Positions 18,214 to 26,216 of a stretch of DNA of 64,000 nt are shown here, piece after piece. The notes beneath the pieces are model-generated. The model saw only the letters and a list, made by a program, of their open reading frames with translations. It searched no databases and had not been told where the DNA came from. This DNA is from Paeniglutamicibacter antarcticus_C (lineage in GTDB: Bacteria > Actinomycetota > Actinomycetes > Actinomycetales > Micrococcaceae), in assembly GCF_039544305.1 (NCBI RefSeq), contig NZ_BAABLK010000091.1:1-64000 (forward strand). Reading direction: 5' to 3'. A program made the translations under genes and the position numbers. Position 1 is the stretch's first letter. Each line of letters begins with the position of its first letter.

Positions 18214-19638
18214 ATGTCACTCGAATCCCTGACGCCAGATGGATCGATGAAGGTCACCTGCATGGTGCACACCAAGCTGCCCACGCGGCACGGTGAATTC
18301 AAACTGCTCGGCTACCGCGACGTGGCCGGTGTTGAGCACATGGTCCTCACTCGCGGAGAGATCGCCGCAATCGACGGTCCTGCCCCGCTGGTGCGGCTGC
18401 ATTCCGAGTGCCTGACCGGCGATGCCCTGGGATCATATCGCTGCGACTGCGGGGAGCAGCTCGACGCCGCCCTGCACGCCATTGACGAAGCCGGACGGGG
18501 CATCTTGATTTACGTGCGGGGCCATGAAGGCCGGGGTATCGGGCTGATGAACAAGCTTCGGGCCTACGCCTTGCAGGACACGGGCGAGGACACCGTGGAT
18601 GCAAACACCCGCCTCGGGCTTCCGGTCGATGCCCGCGACTACCACCAAAGCGCGCAGATTCTGCGCGATCTGGGAATCGAGCAGGTCAGGCTGCTGTCCT
18701 CGAATCCCGCCAAGCAAGCGGCTCTGGAGGCCCAGGGCATAGCCGTTGAGGCCCGGATCCGGCTTAATGTGGCGGACCGCCTGGAAAATTCCGGCTACCT
18801 GGCCACGAAACGCGCGCGGATGAGCCACGACGCACCTCCTGAGCGCAACACGTGGGACACACTGGCTGATGGCTGCCTTCCCGACGGAGCATTGTCCCCC
18901 GGCGACGAAGCGCTGGTGGAGCGCTATGCACCCCTCCTCGAGGCGGGCCCGCAACTGGTGATCGCCCAGCTCGGACAGAGCATGGATGGGTTCATCGCCT
19001 CGCGCACCGGTGATGCCTGCTTCGTCACCGGGGAATTGGATCGCGAGCATCTGCACCGCCTGCGGGCACTGGTCGACGCGGTCATCGTTGGCGCCGGGAC
19101 CGTGCAGGCAGATGACTGCCAACTCACCGTCCGCGCCGTCAGCGGAGCCAATCCGGTACGCGTGGTCATTGACCCGCACGCACGCATACCCCACACGACC
19201 ACGGTGTTGACAGATGAGACCACGCCGACCCTGTGGCTCGTCGGTGCCGAAGCCAACACGCCGGAGGCGTTGTCGCCGCACGTGGCCGTCCACCGGTTCA
19301 AGCACGAGGAAGATTTCGAGCCCGCGGCGATCCTTGGTTTTCTGGCGAAAAAGGGCCTGCGCCGGGTATTGGTGGAGGGTGGGGGGCTAACTGTGTCCCG
19401 GTTCCTGCATGCAGGTGTCCTGGACCGCCTCTACCTGACTACTGCCCCGCTGTTGGTCGGTGACGGTGTCCCCGGCATCCGTTTCGAGGGGACCGACGCC
19501 CTCTCCGGAGCCTTGTCCGCCCCTGTCCGCAGGTTCGTGTTCGGCGAGGACATATGCACGGAGTTCAACTTCACCGCCACCCTCCCGCTTGCTGCGCAGG
19601 GTCCGAATCAGCAGGACCAGTCCGCCGGGAAGCACTGA
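18214..19638 (+). CDS. Fused GTP cyclohydrolase II - RibD-type pyrimidine reductase
   Basis: Residues 1 to about 205 are a GTP cyclohydrolase II domain: zinc cysteines C66, C77 and C79 (CLTG...YRCDC), the GHEGRGIGL loop, and Tyr118 in the RAYALQD block, equivalent to E. coli RibA Tyr105. Residues about 240-460 are a RibD C-terminal reductase domain (VIAQLGQSMDGFIAS, VIVGAGTVQADD, VLVEGGG). No RibD deaminase domain is present. The protein could open GTP and then reduce the ribosyl group, giving a diamino-ribitylaminopyrimidine phosphate. The last 250 bases overlap the end of a convergent membrane protein gene. Whether it serves riboflavin or a special product is unresolved; the neighbours favour the latter. 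Confidence 0.88.
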   Translation: MSLESLTPDGSMKVTCMVHTKLPTRHGEFKLLGYRDVAGVEHMVLTRGEIAAIDGPAPLVRLHSECLTGDALGSYRCDCGEQLDAALHAIDEAGRGILIYVRGHEGRGIGLMNKLRAYALQDTGEDTVDANTRLGLPVDARDYHQSAQILRDLGIEQVRLLSSNPAKQAALEAQGIAVEARIRLNVADRLENSGYLATKRARMSHDAPPERNTWDTLADGCLPDGALSPGDEALVERYAPLLEAGPQLVIAQLGQSMDGFIASRTGDACFVTGELDREHLHRLRALVDAVIVGAGTVQADDCQLTVRAVSGANPVRVVIDPHARIPHTTTVLTDETTPTLWLVGAEANTPEALSPHVAVHRFKHEEDFEPAAILGFLAKKGLRRVLVEGGGLTVSRFLHAGVLDRLYLTTAPLLVGDGVPGIRFEGTDALSGALSAPVRRFVFGEDICTEFNFTATLPLAAQGPNQQDQSAGKH

Positions 19639-20481
19639 AACCAAGGCAAGGATGCCATAGGCCACAGAGACACCCACGCCTTGTTCGGCCGAGTGCCCGA
19701 GCAACATGAATCCCAGCGCGGCCGCGCCCTCCCGAGGACCCCACCCTGCGATGTTAAGCGGGATGGACATGCCGGCCAAGGTGATGGCCGCCAGGACGGG
19801 GATCTGCGCAAAGGGCAATTCCGGCGCCAGGGCACGGCAAGCCAGCAAGAACAACAGCGCAAAGGCACACCAACCGACCACCGAAAGCACGGACACCAAT
19901 CCGATGCCCCGCTTGGTGAGCCTGCGCAGCCACTGCCAAGCGATTGTCGCTGCCGCGGCCGCCACGGCCAATGACAGCAGCCCGACCCCGGGACTCAAGC
20001 CCATCAAGGGGATTCCCGCGGCAAGAAAGACCACGGATGTACCCGCGAGGCGTTCAGCCGAGACAGCGCCCACGCTTCGCTTCAGCACGTCCCTGCGTAG
20101 CAGGCCCGCACCCGGGCGCTCTTCCACGGCACGCAATACGTCTCCGGCCAACCCGCCCGGAAGCACCGCATTGACAAAGGCCGCCTGCCAGCAACGCCCC
20201 ACCGCTGAGCCAAGGCCCACGTCGATACCTTGGCCGAGGGCGATCATTCTCCACCTTTGGGCCTGCACCGCAACGCCAACCAAACCCAAGAGCAGTGCTC
20301 CGAGAACTGCCGGAAGAGTGAGGACCGAAGCGGCCGCGGCAAAAGGACCGGCACCCCACAGGCCAACTATCCAGAGCAGGATTCCGGCGGCCACGGCAAC
20401 TTGCACCATGCCCAGGACCAGGGGACGGCGTCTCACTGGGGCCACCGCACTGCCCAGGCGCCTAACTTCACCCCGGTACAC
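19387..20481 (-). CDS. Multi-pass membrane protein, lysylphosphatidylglycerol-synthase-TM / UPF0104-like
   Basis: About 364 residues if the GTG at 20481 is used; a later GTG at 20445 is equally possible. The core has seven or eight hydrophobic spans, for example LGMVQVAVAAGILLWIVGLW and VLTLPAVLGALLLGLVGVAV. The motif WRMIALGQGI, then AFVNAVLPGGLAGDVLRA and the late NIAGWGPREGAAALGFML block match the UPF0104 / flippase-like family. Its members sit with glycosyltransferases and probably move or modify lipid-linked molecules. The last 80 or so residues are hydrophilic and antisense to the cyclohydrolase gene, so the natural end may be functionally unimportant. Gap to the methyltransferase gene is four bases. 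Confidence 0.75.
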   Translation of the reverse strand: MYRGEVRRLGSAVAPVRRRPLVLGMVQVAVAAGILLWIVGLWGAGPFAAAASVLTLPAVLGALLLGLVGVAVQAQRWRMIALGQGIDVGLGSAVGRCWQAAFVNAVLPGGLAGDVLRAVEERPGAGLLRRDVLKRSVGAVSAERLAGTSVVFLAAGIPLMGLSPGVGLLSLAVAAAAATIAWQWLRRLTKRGIGLVSVLSVVGWCAFALLFLLACRALAPELPFAQIPVLAAITLAGMSIPLNIAGWGPREGAAALGFMLLGHSAEQGVGVSVAYGILALVSVLPGGLVLLIRTLRSKREGGGEVELRAYVLAEHEPADRGGQGSGEGVGPLETDAGDTVTDQQRGSSQVEAVQDTCMQEPGHS

Positions 20482-20485
20482 CCCT

Positions 20486-21340
20486 TCATGGCCGCGGTAG
20501 GCACAAGAGGTCCTGGTGCCCGACACGCACACGCAGTGCACCTTCACGCTCACGGGCCAATCTATCGGCCAACCACCGGGCCACACCGATGTCCCCGGCC
20601 GTTTCATGCTCCATGACGGCGTCGGCCCGATCATTCAGGTAGCGACGGACCAACGCGCTCTCGGCCGGGCCCAGGGTCCAGTCCGTGTCCGTGAGCTGGA
20701 CGTCCATGCCCGCGGCCCGGAGCCGCTCCGCGACATGCCCGATGGCCTGAGGTCCAGCCAGGCAAGCGCGGCGTTGGTGATCGTTGAAGGCCGTATTCAC
20801 AGCCTCGTCCAAGCTGTGCCCCGGAACCACCTCCACGACCCCGGTGACACTGAGACAGAGTAAGGCCGGGATGTCCCTGCCTATCAGGAAATCGCAGAAT
20901 CCATCAAGCTGGTCCAGACTGAGTAAATCAAGCAGCGCCGAGCAGGTGAGAAGAACGTGCTCGGCTGCTGCCTGGGGCAGCGTCGCCAGGTCCTCGATCC
21001 CGGCGACAACCCGCCTGATGCGCTCCACCGATCCCTCGTTCCGGCTCTCCCCGGCCAGCGCCAGCAGTGCCGGGTCGTGATCCAGCAGCGTCCATCTCTG
21101 CTCGAAACCGAGGCGGGGTGCGAGCCAAGCCTGGTTGGCGCCGGTTCCCGCCCCGACATCGATGACCTCCACGACGGTGCCGGAAAAATGCGCGGCGAGT
21201 CTCTCCAGCAAGGGTCTGGCAGCTTCGCGGGCTCGCTCGTCGGCTTCACGACGCAAGGCCAGCCAATCGCTGGCAATCGGGCGTTCGAGTTCGTTCACAA
21301 GGTGAGGATCCGCTGCATTTGATGTGCTGTCTGGTTCCAT
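20486..21340 (-). CDS. Class I SAM-dependent methyltransferase
   Basis: A 284-residue Rossmann methyltransferase. Motif I is VIDVGAGTGANQ near residues 60-72, an acidic strand end (LLDHDP) follows near residue 90, and LLTCSALLDLLS resembles motif IV/V. The substrate is unknown. The ATG at 21340 overlaps the upstream glycosyltransferase gene by 46 bases; a GTG at 21298 would overlap that gene's stop as GTGA and start at VNELERP. Either way the two are translationally coupled. Its place in the cluster suggests it methylates a small product rather than RNA, but this is inference. Confidence 0.82.
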   Translation of the reverse strand: MEPDSTSNAADPHLVNELERPIASDWLALRREADERAREAARPLLERLAAHFSGTVVEVIDVGAGTGANQAWLAPRLGFEQRWTLLDHDPALLALAGESRNEGSVERIRRVVAGIEDLATLPQAAAEHVLLTCSALLDLLSLDQLDGFCDFLIGRDIPALLCLSVTGVVEVVPGHSLDEAVNTAFNDHQRRACLAGPQAIGHVAERLRAAGMDVQLTDTDWTLGPAESALVRRYLNDRADAVMEHETAGDIGVARWLADRLAREREGALRVRVGHQDLLCLPRP

Positions 21341-22353
21341 GTCGGCAGTCTATCGCGGGTGGCCACGGCGGCATCGCTCCATTCCGAGCGCAACCGGGCA
21401 TCGGTGAGCCAGCGTCGTAACACCGATGCAAGTGCCGCCGGGTCATCGGGCGGCACTTCGGCTCCGGGCACCGGGAACCCGGCCAAGGCCAAGGCCTCCT
21501 GTGATCCGGTTCCGGAACCGACGACGGCGGGAATCCCGTGGGCGAGGGCCTCGGTGACCACCATCCCGAATGTCTCGGCGCGCGAGACCAGCAGCAGCAG
21601 GTCGGTGGCCATCCAGATGCTTTCCAGCTCGCTGCCGGTTCGAGTCCCGATGACCTGCACCCGTCCTTCGTCGAACGCGTTGCCCACGAACTCGCGGACG
21701 TCCTTGGCATAACCGGGGTCCGCCGTGTCCGGACCAACGACCATGATCCGCCACGAAAGATCCTGCAGGCCGGACAAGGCACGCAGGATGGCCAAGTGGT
21801 TCTTGCGGGGGGTGAGAGATGCCAACAGGAGCATCTGTGGCGGGGTGCTGCCTACGGCCGGCAATGCCGGGTCGGTGCCCGGAAGCAAGACGTGCGTAGG
21901 CAACGGGCCATAGCGGCCCTGCAGGTCCTGCGCCGCCCATTCGCTGGTGCAGATGACGCTGTGCGCCTCCTGCACCACCTGCCGTTCCTTCTCACGCAGT
22001 GCTTCCCGCTCCCCGGAAGGCAGGCCGGATTCTGCCAGCAACGAGAGGTGGAACAGGACGTGGACCCGGGTTCCTGATGCGCAGGCCTCCCGAATTTCGG
22101 CCGGTGCAGCGCAGGCGATGAGGCCGTCGATGACTATTCGGGAGCCCGGGGTGATCGCTGCGCGCAACACGTCAAGATCGCCCGGTGCCGGCCACGGCCA
22201 GGCACCGGGGATGGCCCTCATCGTGACCGGATACCCCATTCTTTGGAGGGCCAGTACCAGGGCAGCGTTGTAGCGACTCCCCCCGCTGGGTCCGGGCAAG
22301 CCTGCAGGAGCCAGGAACGTGACCCCGGAGGACTCAGCCGAAGGTGACGGCAT
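21295..22353 (-). CDS. GT4-family glycosyltransferase
   Basis: A GT-B fold, retaining-type glycosyltransferase of about 352 residues from the ATG at 22353 (357 from 22368). The N-terminal domain has FLAPAGLPGPSGGSRYNAAL, an acceptor-side glycine loop. The C-terminal domain has LLLASLTPRKNHLAILRAL and the nucleotide-sugar motif RAETFGMVVTEALAHGIPAV with the paired glutamates of the EX7E signature. Sugar donor and acceptor are unknown. The start overlaps the end of the COG0720 gene by 20 bases. No signal peptide or membrane span is seen, so it works at the cytosolic side. Confidence 0.88.
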   Translation of the reverse strand: MPSPSAESSGVTFLAPAGLPGPSGGSRYNAALVLALQRMGYPVTMRAIPGAWPWPAPGDLDVLRAAITPGSRIVIDGLIACAAPAEIREACASGTRVHVLFHLSLLAESGLPSGEREALREKERQVVQEAHSVICTSEWAAQDLQGRYGPLPTHVLLPGTDPALPAVGSTPPQMLLLASLTPRKNHLAILRALSGLQDLSWRIMVVGPDTADPGYAKDVREFVGNAFDEGRVQVIGTRTGSELESIWMATDLLLLVSRAETFGMVVTEALAHGIPAVVGSGTGSQEALALAGFPVPGAEVPPDDPAALASVLRRWLTDARLRSEWSDAAVATRDRLPTWNQTAHQMQRILTL

Positions 22354-22714
22354 GGGAGGCCCAAGCATCCGGGTGCTCACGCAGCAGGATCTCGAGTCCA
22401 GCGAACTTCGTCGTGTCAAAGCGCAAGCACAGTTCCTTGCCGATGTACCCGGCAACCGCTTCGGTGGTGCTCAGGCGTCCGGCAAAGGCGGGATGCTCAT
22501 CGAGGTTTGAATACCTCAGGGTCTCCAGTACTTCCGAAAGCATGGCGGTTGCCGCCCCGATATCCATCACCACCGACTGCGGACCAAGTTCGGCACGTCT
22601 CCATGTCGCTTCGATGACCAAGGTCGCGCCGTGCAAACCTTGGGCGGGGCCGAAGAAGGGGTCCGGGAGGCTATGGGCAATCATGACGTGGTCTCGCACG
22701 GTCAAGGAATACAT
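22334..22714 (-). CDS. COG0720 (6-pyruvoyl-tetrahydropterin synthase / QueD-like) protein, atypical zinc site
   Basis: A 126-residue T-fold protein. His14 (MIAHSL) and His28 (GLHGA) align with the first two zinc histidines, but the third, normally in an HGH pair, is Ala30. The family's middle helix appears as VVMDIGAATAMLSEVLETL, and the LDHxxLN block is changed to LDEHPAF. The STTEAVAGYIGKEL block, which carries the pterin-binding end, is recognisable. Relatives act on dihydroneopterin triphosphate to make tetrahydropterins or the queuosine precursor. No queC, queE or queF is nearby, so a queuosine role is unlikely. The missing ligand suggests a changed reaction or a ligand-binding role. Confidence 0.8.
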   Translation of the reverse strand: MYSLTVRDHVMIAHSLPDPFFGPAQGLHGATLVIEATWRRAELGPQSVVMDIGAATAMLSEVLETLRYSNLDEHPAFAGRLSTTEAVAGYIGKELCLRFDTTKFAGLEILLREHPDAWASHAVTFG

Positions 22715-22747
22715 TCAAGGGCCTTTCTGGCGGGTCCTCACCGCGAA

Positions 22748-22765
22748 TGCCCCCATTGGGGCATC
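22748..22765. repeat. Short inverted repeat between dehydrogenase and COG0720 genes
   Basis: ATGCCCC and GGGGCAT with a four-base loop lie in the 122-base gap between two genes of the same strand. It could be an operator, an attenuator or a weak terminator; sequence alone does not decide. Confidence 0.3.
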
Positions 22766-22836
22766 ACGGCACGTGCAACGAGCCTACCGGGACGGATCAT
22801 GCCGCGGTGCGCTGCGATGGACAGCGCCACCGTTTC

Positions 22837-23832
22837 CTAGCTGTTCCCGGGGTAGCTGATCGCACGGCACAGCGACGGCAGGGCCCCGCTGGCCAAATCC
22901 GCGATGACTCGCGGCAACTCGACGAAGGCCGATTCTCCGCTGATCAGCGCGTCGAACACCGGATCCCCCAGTGCCGACATCACCAGTTCCATGCGCGATG
23001 CGTGGGTATGCCGGTGCTTGCGGGCCCGTCCAATCATGGAGACCTGGCTGGAGGTGATGCGCAGGCGGCGGGCGTGGAAGTCGGCACCGAGCGGCACCCC
23101 GGGAACATGGGAACCAAACCATGAGAGCTCAACCATTTCTCCTTCGTCGGCGAGCAGTTCAAGTCCCCGGGCCAGGCCCTCGTCGGTGGTGGAGGCGTGG
23201 TAGACGATGTCGCATCCCCCCGCTGCTTGTTCCGGCGTGACCGCTTTGATACCCATGCTTTGGGACATCTCCCGCTTGGACGGATCGGGATCCACTAGCT
23301 GCAGTTCCGCCAGCGGGAAGCTGCGCAACAATGCGGCCAGCGAGGAACCGATCATCCCGCCGCCGATCACGGCAACGCGATCCCCCATGCAGGGCGCAAC
23401 GTCCCACAGTGCGTTCAACGCCGTCTCCACCGGCCCGGCCAGGATGGCACGCTTGCTGGGAACATTCTCCGGAATGAAGCTCAACGCGTCCACAGGCACC
23501 ACGTAGCGGTCTTGGTGGGGATACAGGCAAAACACCCGTCGCCCCAAAAACCCGGGGGGTCCCTGTTCGACGACGCCAACCGAAAGGTAGCCGTATTTCA
23601 CGGGAAAATCGAAGTCCCCTTCCTGGAAGGGCGCCCGCATCCTGGAGGCGATCGACGCCGGGACTTCTCCGTGGTAGACCAGCATCTCGGTGCCGCGGCT
23701 GACCCCGGAGTAGAGACTGCGCACCAATGCTTCGCCCGGCCCGGGAGCTGGCAGCTGCCCGAGGCGGAGTTCGCCGGCCTGAAAACCCGTCGTCCAATAT
23801 GCGGTGCCCTGCAGAGGCTGGTGTGGATCCAT
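22837..23832 (-). CDS. Medium-chain (MDR) zinc-type dehydrogenase-like protein
   Basis: A 331-residue MDR superfamily oxidoreductase. The N-terminal domain has VRSLYSGVSRGTEMLVYHGEVP and FPVKYGYLSVGVVE; the nucleotide-binding domain has VAVIGGGMIGSSLAALL followed by an acidic LVDPDPSKRE, which favours NAD over NADP. The usual cysteine-rich structural zinc lobe is absent. The late block HTHASRMELVMSAL is shared with dehydrogenases that oxidise or reduce sugar-like polyols. It is the first gene of the minus-strand cluster and divergent from the phosphatidyltransferase gene across 119 bases, which should hold both promoters. Its substrate may be the side chain of a pterin or sugar conjugate (inference). 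Confidence 0.85.
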   Translation of the reverse strand: MDPHQPLQGTAYWTTGFQAGELRLGQLPAPGPGEALVRSLYSGVSRGTEMLVYHGEVPASIASRMRAPFQEGDFDFPVKYGYLSVGVVEQGPPGFLGRRVFCLYPHQDRYVVPVDALSFIPENVPSKRAILAGPVETALNALWDVAPCMGDRVAVIGGGMIGSSLAALLRSFPLAELQLVDPDPSKREMSQSMGIKAVTPEQAAGGCDIVYHASTTDEGLARGLELLADEGEMVELSWFGSHVPGVPLGADFHARRLRITSSQVSMIGRARKHRHTHASRMELVMSALGDPVFDALISGESAFVELPRVIADLASGALPSLCRAISYPGNS

Positions 23833-23951
23833 GGTCCAACCCTAGCTTCACGGCCTTCGCCCCAGCGGTTCCCGACCTCGGGGCCACGAATTCCCCGCGG
23901 GGCGCCAGTAGACTTTGGGCGAGGTACCCAAGGCAAAACGGAAGGAACACG

Positions 23952-24740
23952 ATGCACCGCTCGAGTGACCGCACGCAGCGCAAGGCGCTCGTGGATGCGC
24001 TGTGCACGGTTTTGGGTTCCGTGGGGCTGGGCATTGTGGTGGTGCAGTTCGGGCGGGCCCCCGGCTGGGAAGGCCTCGCGGCGGTGACCGGCGGGCTGGC
24101 CCTGGTCTCCGTAGCCGTTCTGGGCATCGTGCGCCGCAGGCCTTTATTCTCGACCCCGGCTGACCGTGTGACCTTGGGCCGCGCCGTGCTAGGTGGGGGC
24201 TGCGCCACGATCATCGTATTGGCCGCCCTGGGCTCACTGCCGCACCGCTCGTGGTGGCTGGTGCTGCTGGCGGCCCCCGCGGTGCTGCTGGACGCCGTTG
24301 ACGGGACGGTCGCCCGGCGCACCGGCACGGCCACCGCACAAGGTGCCAGGCTGGACATGGAAACCGATGCGGCATTGATGCTGGCACTCACGGTGCCGCT
24401 GGCCTTCACGTTGGGGCCCTGGGTACTGGCAATCGGTCTGATGCGCTATGGATTCGTCGCTCTTTCGTGGTGGCGTCCTGCGCTGCGGGCACCACTGGAA
24501 TTCAGCCAATTCCGCAGGATCACGGCCGCCATCCAGGCAGTTGTCTTGGTCATCGCGCTGGTTCCCGTGGTGCCAGAGTCCCTGGCCGCGAGCGTCCTGG
24601 GACTCAGCTTGGCCTTGCTAAGCGCGTCGTTCCTTCGTGACATCATTGCCCTGGAACGCCGGCATGACACCTTGCCCGCACGGGTCCGCACGGAAGCCGC
24701 AGCCTCCGGCACCGGGAAGGGAACCCCGCCAAGGTCCTAG
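23952..24740 (+). CDS. CDP-alcohol phosphatidyltransferase family protein
   Basis: A 262-residue integral membrane enzyme with about six hydrophobic spans. The catalytic motif is complete: D114, D117, G118, A121, R122, G131, D135 and D139, fitting D(x)2DG(x)2AR(x)8G(x)3D(x)3D exactly. Such enzymes join a CDP-activated group to an alcohol, most often making phospholipids such as phosphatidylinositol phosphate or phosphatidylglycerol phosphate. The start ATG at 23952 has GGAAGGAA upstream. It is divergent from the dehydrogenase gene, and the context suggests it makes or modifies a lipid used by the same cluster. The acceptor alcohol is unknown. Confidence 0.88.
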   Translation: MHRSSDRTQRKALVDALCTVLGSVGLGIVVVQFGRAPGWEGLAAVTGGLALVSVAVLGIVRRRPLFSTPADRVTLGRAVLGGGCATIIVLAALGSLPHRSWWLVLLAAPAVLLDAVDGTVARRTGTATAQGARLDMETDAALMLALTVPLAFTLGPWVLAIGLMRYGFVALSWWRPALRAPLEFSQFRRITAAIQAVVLVIALVPVVPESLAASVLGLSLALLSASFLRDIIALERRHDTLPARVRTEAAASGTGKGTPPRS

Positions 24741-24766
24741 GACGGGGCTTGGGCGTGTTCTGGGGA

Positions 24767-25603
24767 TCAGCCGCGGCTTTGGGCGGAGAACTGGCCTGGA
24801 GTCAGGGCCGTGACCTTCTTGAAGTCCCGGATGAAATGAGCTTGGTCGGCGTAGCCCAGGAGAATCGCCAGTTCTGCGGTGGACGCCGGCGATTCGCGCA
24901 GCCGCTCGGCCGCTTCGTGCAGGCGTCTGCGCTGGATCAGCCATTTTGGCGTCAAGCCCAGCCGGCGTCGCACCAGCCTCTGCACGGTACGCTCGGACAA
25001 GCCGAAGTGTGCGCATATCCCGGCGACCCGCAACACCTCGGGATTGCTCTCCACGTATCCCACGATCTCGTTGACCAGGTGCCCCTCCTCGTCGATGGGC
25101 AGAAAGCCGCGAAGAGCCTTCTCATACACCGCCATCACGGCACGGTGGGAATCTTCGGCTGCTGGATGCTCCGCCATGAGACGTCGGATCTCTGCGGTCA
25201 GCTGCGCGCCGTTGGAGGGAAGAACCTGGGAGAGATCGACGTGTCGATCGGTGAATTCATCCACGGACCGCCCCGTGAGCCGATGTCCACCGGCAGCAGT
25301 GAGCATCACCCCGGCCGCCCAGCCATCTCCGGCGAGCGCGGTGGTGGACAACCCGGAGACCACACCGTAGAAGCGGGAATACTCGGCGGTGACAACCACG
25401 AGGCATACGGGATATTGCAGCACCCGCTGGACGGCTCGAGCACCCGACGGCACCGACCACACCGGGAACCAGAAGCGGCCAATGAAATCGGTGAATTCCG
25501 CTTGCGGAGGGTATCTGTGGATGGTGTGCGAGAGGTCCTGCGGGTCTCGCAGATGCGCGCGCTCGATCGGATCAAGGCGTTGGGCGTTCGTGTCGGGTTT
25601 CAT
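24767..25603 (-). CDS. AraC-family transcription regulator
   Basis: A 278-residue regulator. The N-terminal part with IGRFWFPVWSVP and VLQYPVCLVVV is the sensor domain common to DUF6597-type AraC proteins. The C-terminal part holds the two helix-turn-helix motifs: VLRVAGICAHFGLSERTVQ and TAELAILLGYADQAHFIRDF, ending with the LTPGQF signature. ATG at 25603 is preferred over a TTG at 25606. It is divergent from a metal-binding TIGR03086-like gene with only 30 bases between start codons, so it most likely regulates that gene and itself. Effector unknown. Confidence 0.9.
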   Translation of the reverse strand: MKPDTNAQRLDPIERAHLRDPQDLSHTIHRYPPQAEFTDFIGRFWFPVWSVPSGARAVQRVLQYPVCLVVVTAEYSRFYGVVSGLSTTALAGDGWAAGVMLTAAGGHRLTGRSVDEFTDRHVDLSQVLPSNGAQLTAEIRRLMAEHPAAEDSHRAVMAVYEKALRGFLPIDEEGHLVNEIVGYVESNPEVLRVAGICAHFGLSERTVQRLVRRRLGLTPKWLIQRRRLHEAAERLRESPASTAELAILLGYADQAHFIRDFKKVTALTPGQFSAQSRG

Positions 25604-25633
25604 CAATCGCCGATCTCGAGGCGGAGATACGTT

Positions 25634-26185
25634 ATGCCCATGAACTCAACCACAGCCGATTACCAGGCAGCAAGCATTCCCTTGTCCCTGCTCCTTCACG
25701 GGGTGGGTGCCGAACAATGGGATAACCCCTCGCCGTGCGAGCAATGGACGGTGGCTGATGTTGTCAGCCACCTGATCCACACGCAGCGTGATTTCTTGAT
25801 CCGCAACGACATCGGTCTCTCAGACCCTCCACCCGGTGTCGATCCGGCAACGACATGGAGGTTGCACAGTGCCTCGGTGCTTGATGCGGTAGCCGACGAT
25901 GCTGTCGCATCAGCGGGGTTCGACGGCGGCTTCGGACCATCAACCATCGGTGAGACCCTCGTACAGTTCTACGTGTGGGACATGATTGCCCATCGATGGG
26001 ACATCGCCCGGGGTACGGGCCTAGAGGCGGAATTGACCAGCACCGAGATCGATCGGCTTGAACGCGGCATCTCCGGCTTCGGCGACGCACTCTACATGGA
26101 CGGGATCTGCAAGCCCGGTGTGCCCGCACCCGCCGATGCGGACCGGATGACCGCGGTCCTGGCCAGGCTCGGCCGGCACGCTTGA
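25634..26185 (+). CDS. TIGR03086-like metal-binding (DinB / maleylpyruvate isomerase N-terminal) protein
   Basis: A 183-residue four-helix protein. WDNPSPCEQWTVADVVSHLIHTQRDFL is the family's signature block (quoted to show PSPCEQW and VVSHLIH), and VWDMIAHRWDIARGTG supplies the later metal-binding histidine. Members are thiol-dependent isomerases or transferases of unknown substrate. ATG at 25634 has GGAG seven bases upstream; a second ATG lies two codons on. It is divergent from an AraC regulator across 30 bases and is followed by a DUF6157 gene 31 bases later, suggesting a small regulated operon. Confidence 0.82.
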   Translation: MPMNSTTADYQAASIPLSLLLHGVGAEQWDNPSPCEQWTVADVVSHLIHTQRDFLIRNDIGLSDPPPGVDPATTWRLHSASVLDAVADDAVASAGFDGGFGPSTIGETLVQFYVWDMIAHRWDIARGTGLEAELTSTEIDRLERGISGFGDALYMDGICKPGVPAPADADRMTAVLARLGRHA

Positions 26186-26216
26186 CCCGCACCCGACCCA
26201 CGGAAGAGAAAGAATC

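Noticed and set aside
17868..18302. Extended N-terminus of the VOC protein
   Set aside because: The extra sequence is Arg/Ser/Pro-rich, overlaps the start of the cyclohydrolase gene and has no family similarity; the VOC fold begins at 17867.
23159..24409. A 416-codon minus-strand open frame across the dehydrogenase and phosphatidyltransferase genes
   Set aside because: It is antisense to a well-supported membrane enzyme and out of frame with the dehydrogenase; its translation is low in recognisable structure. High GC produces many such frames.
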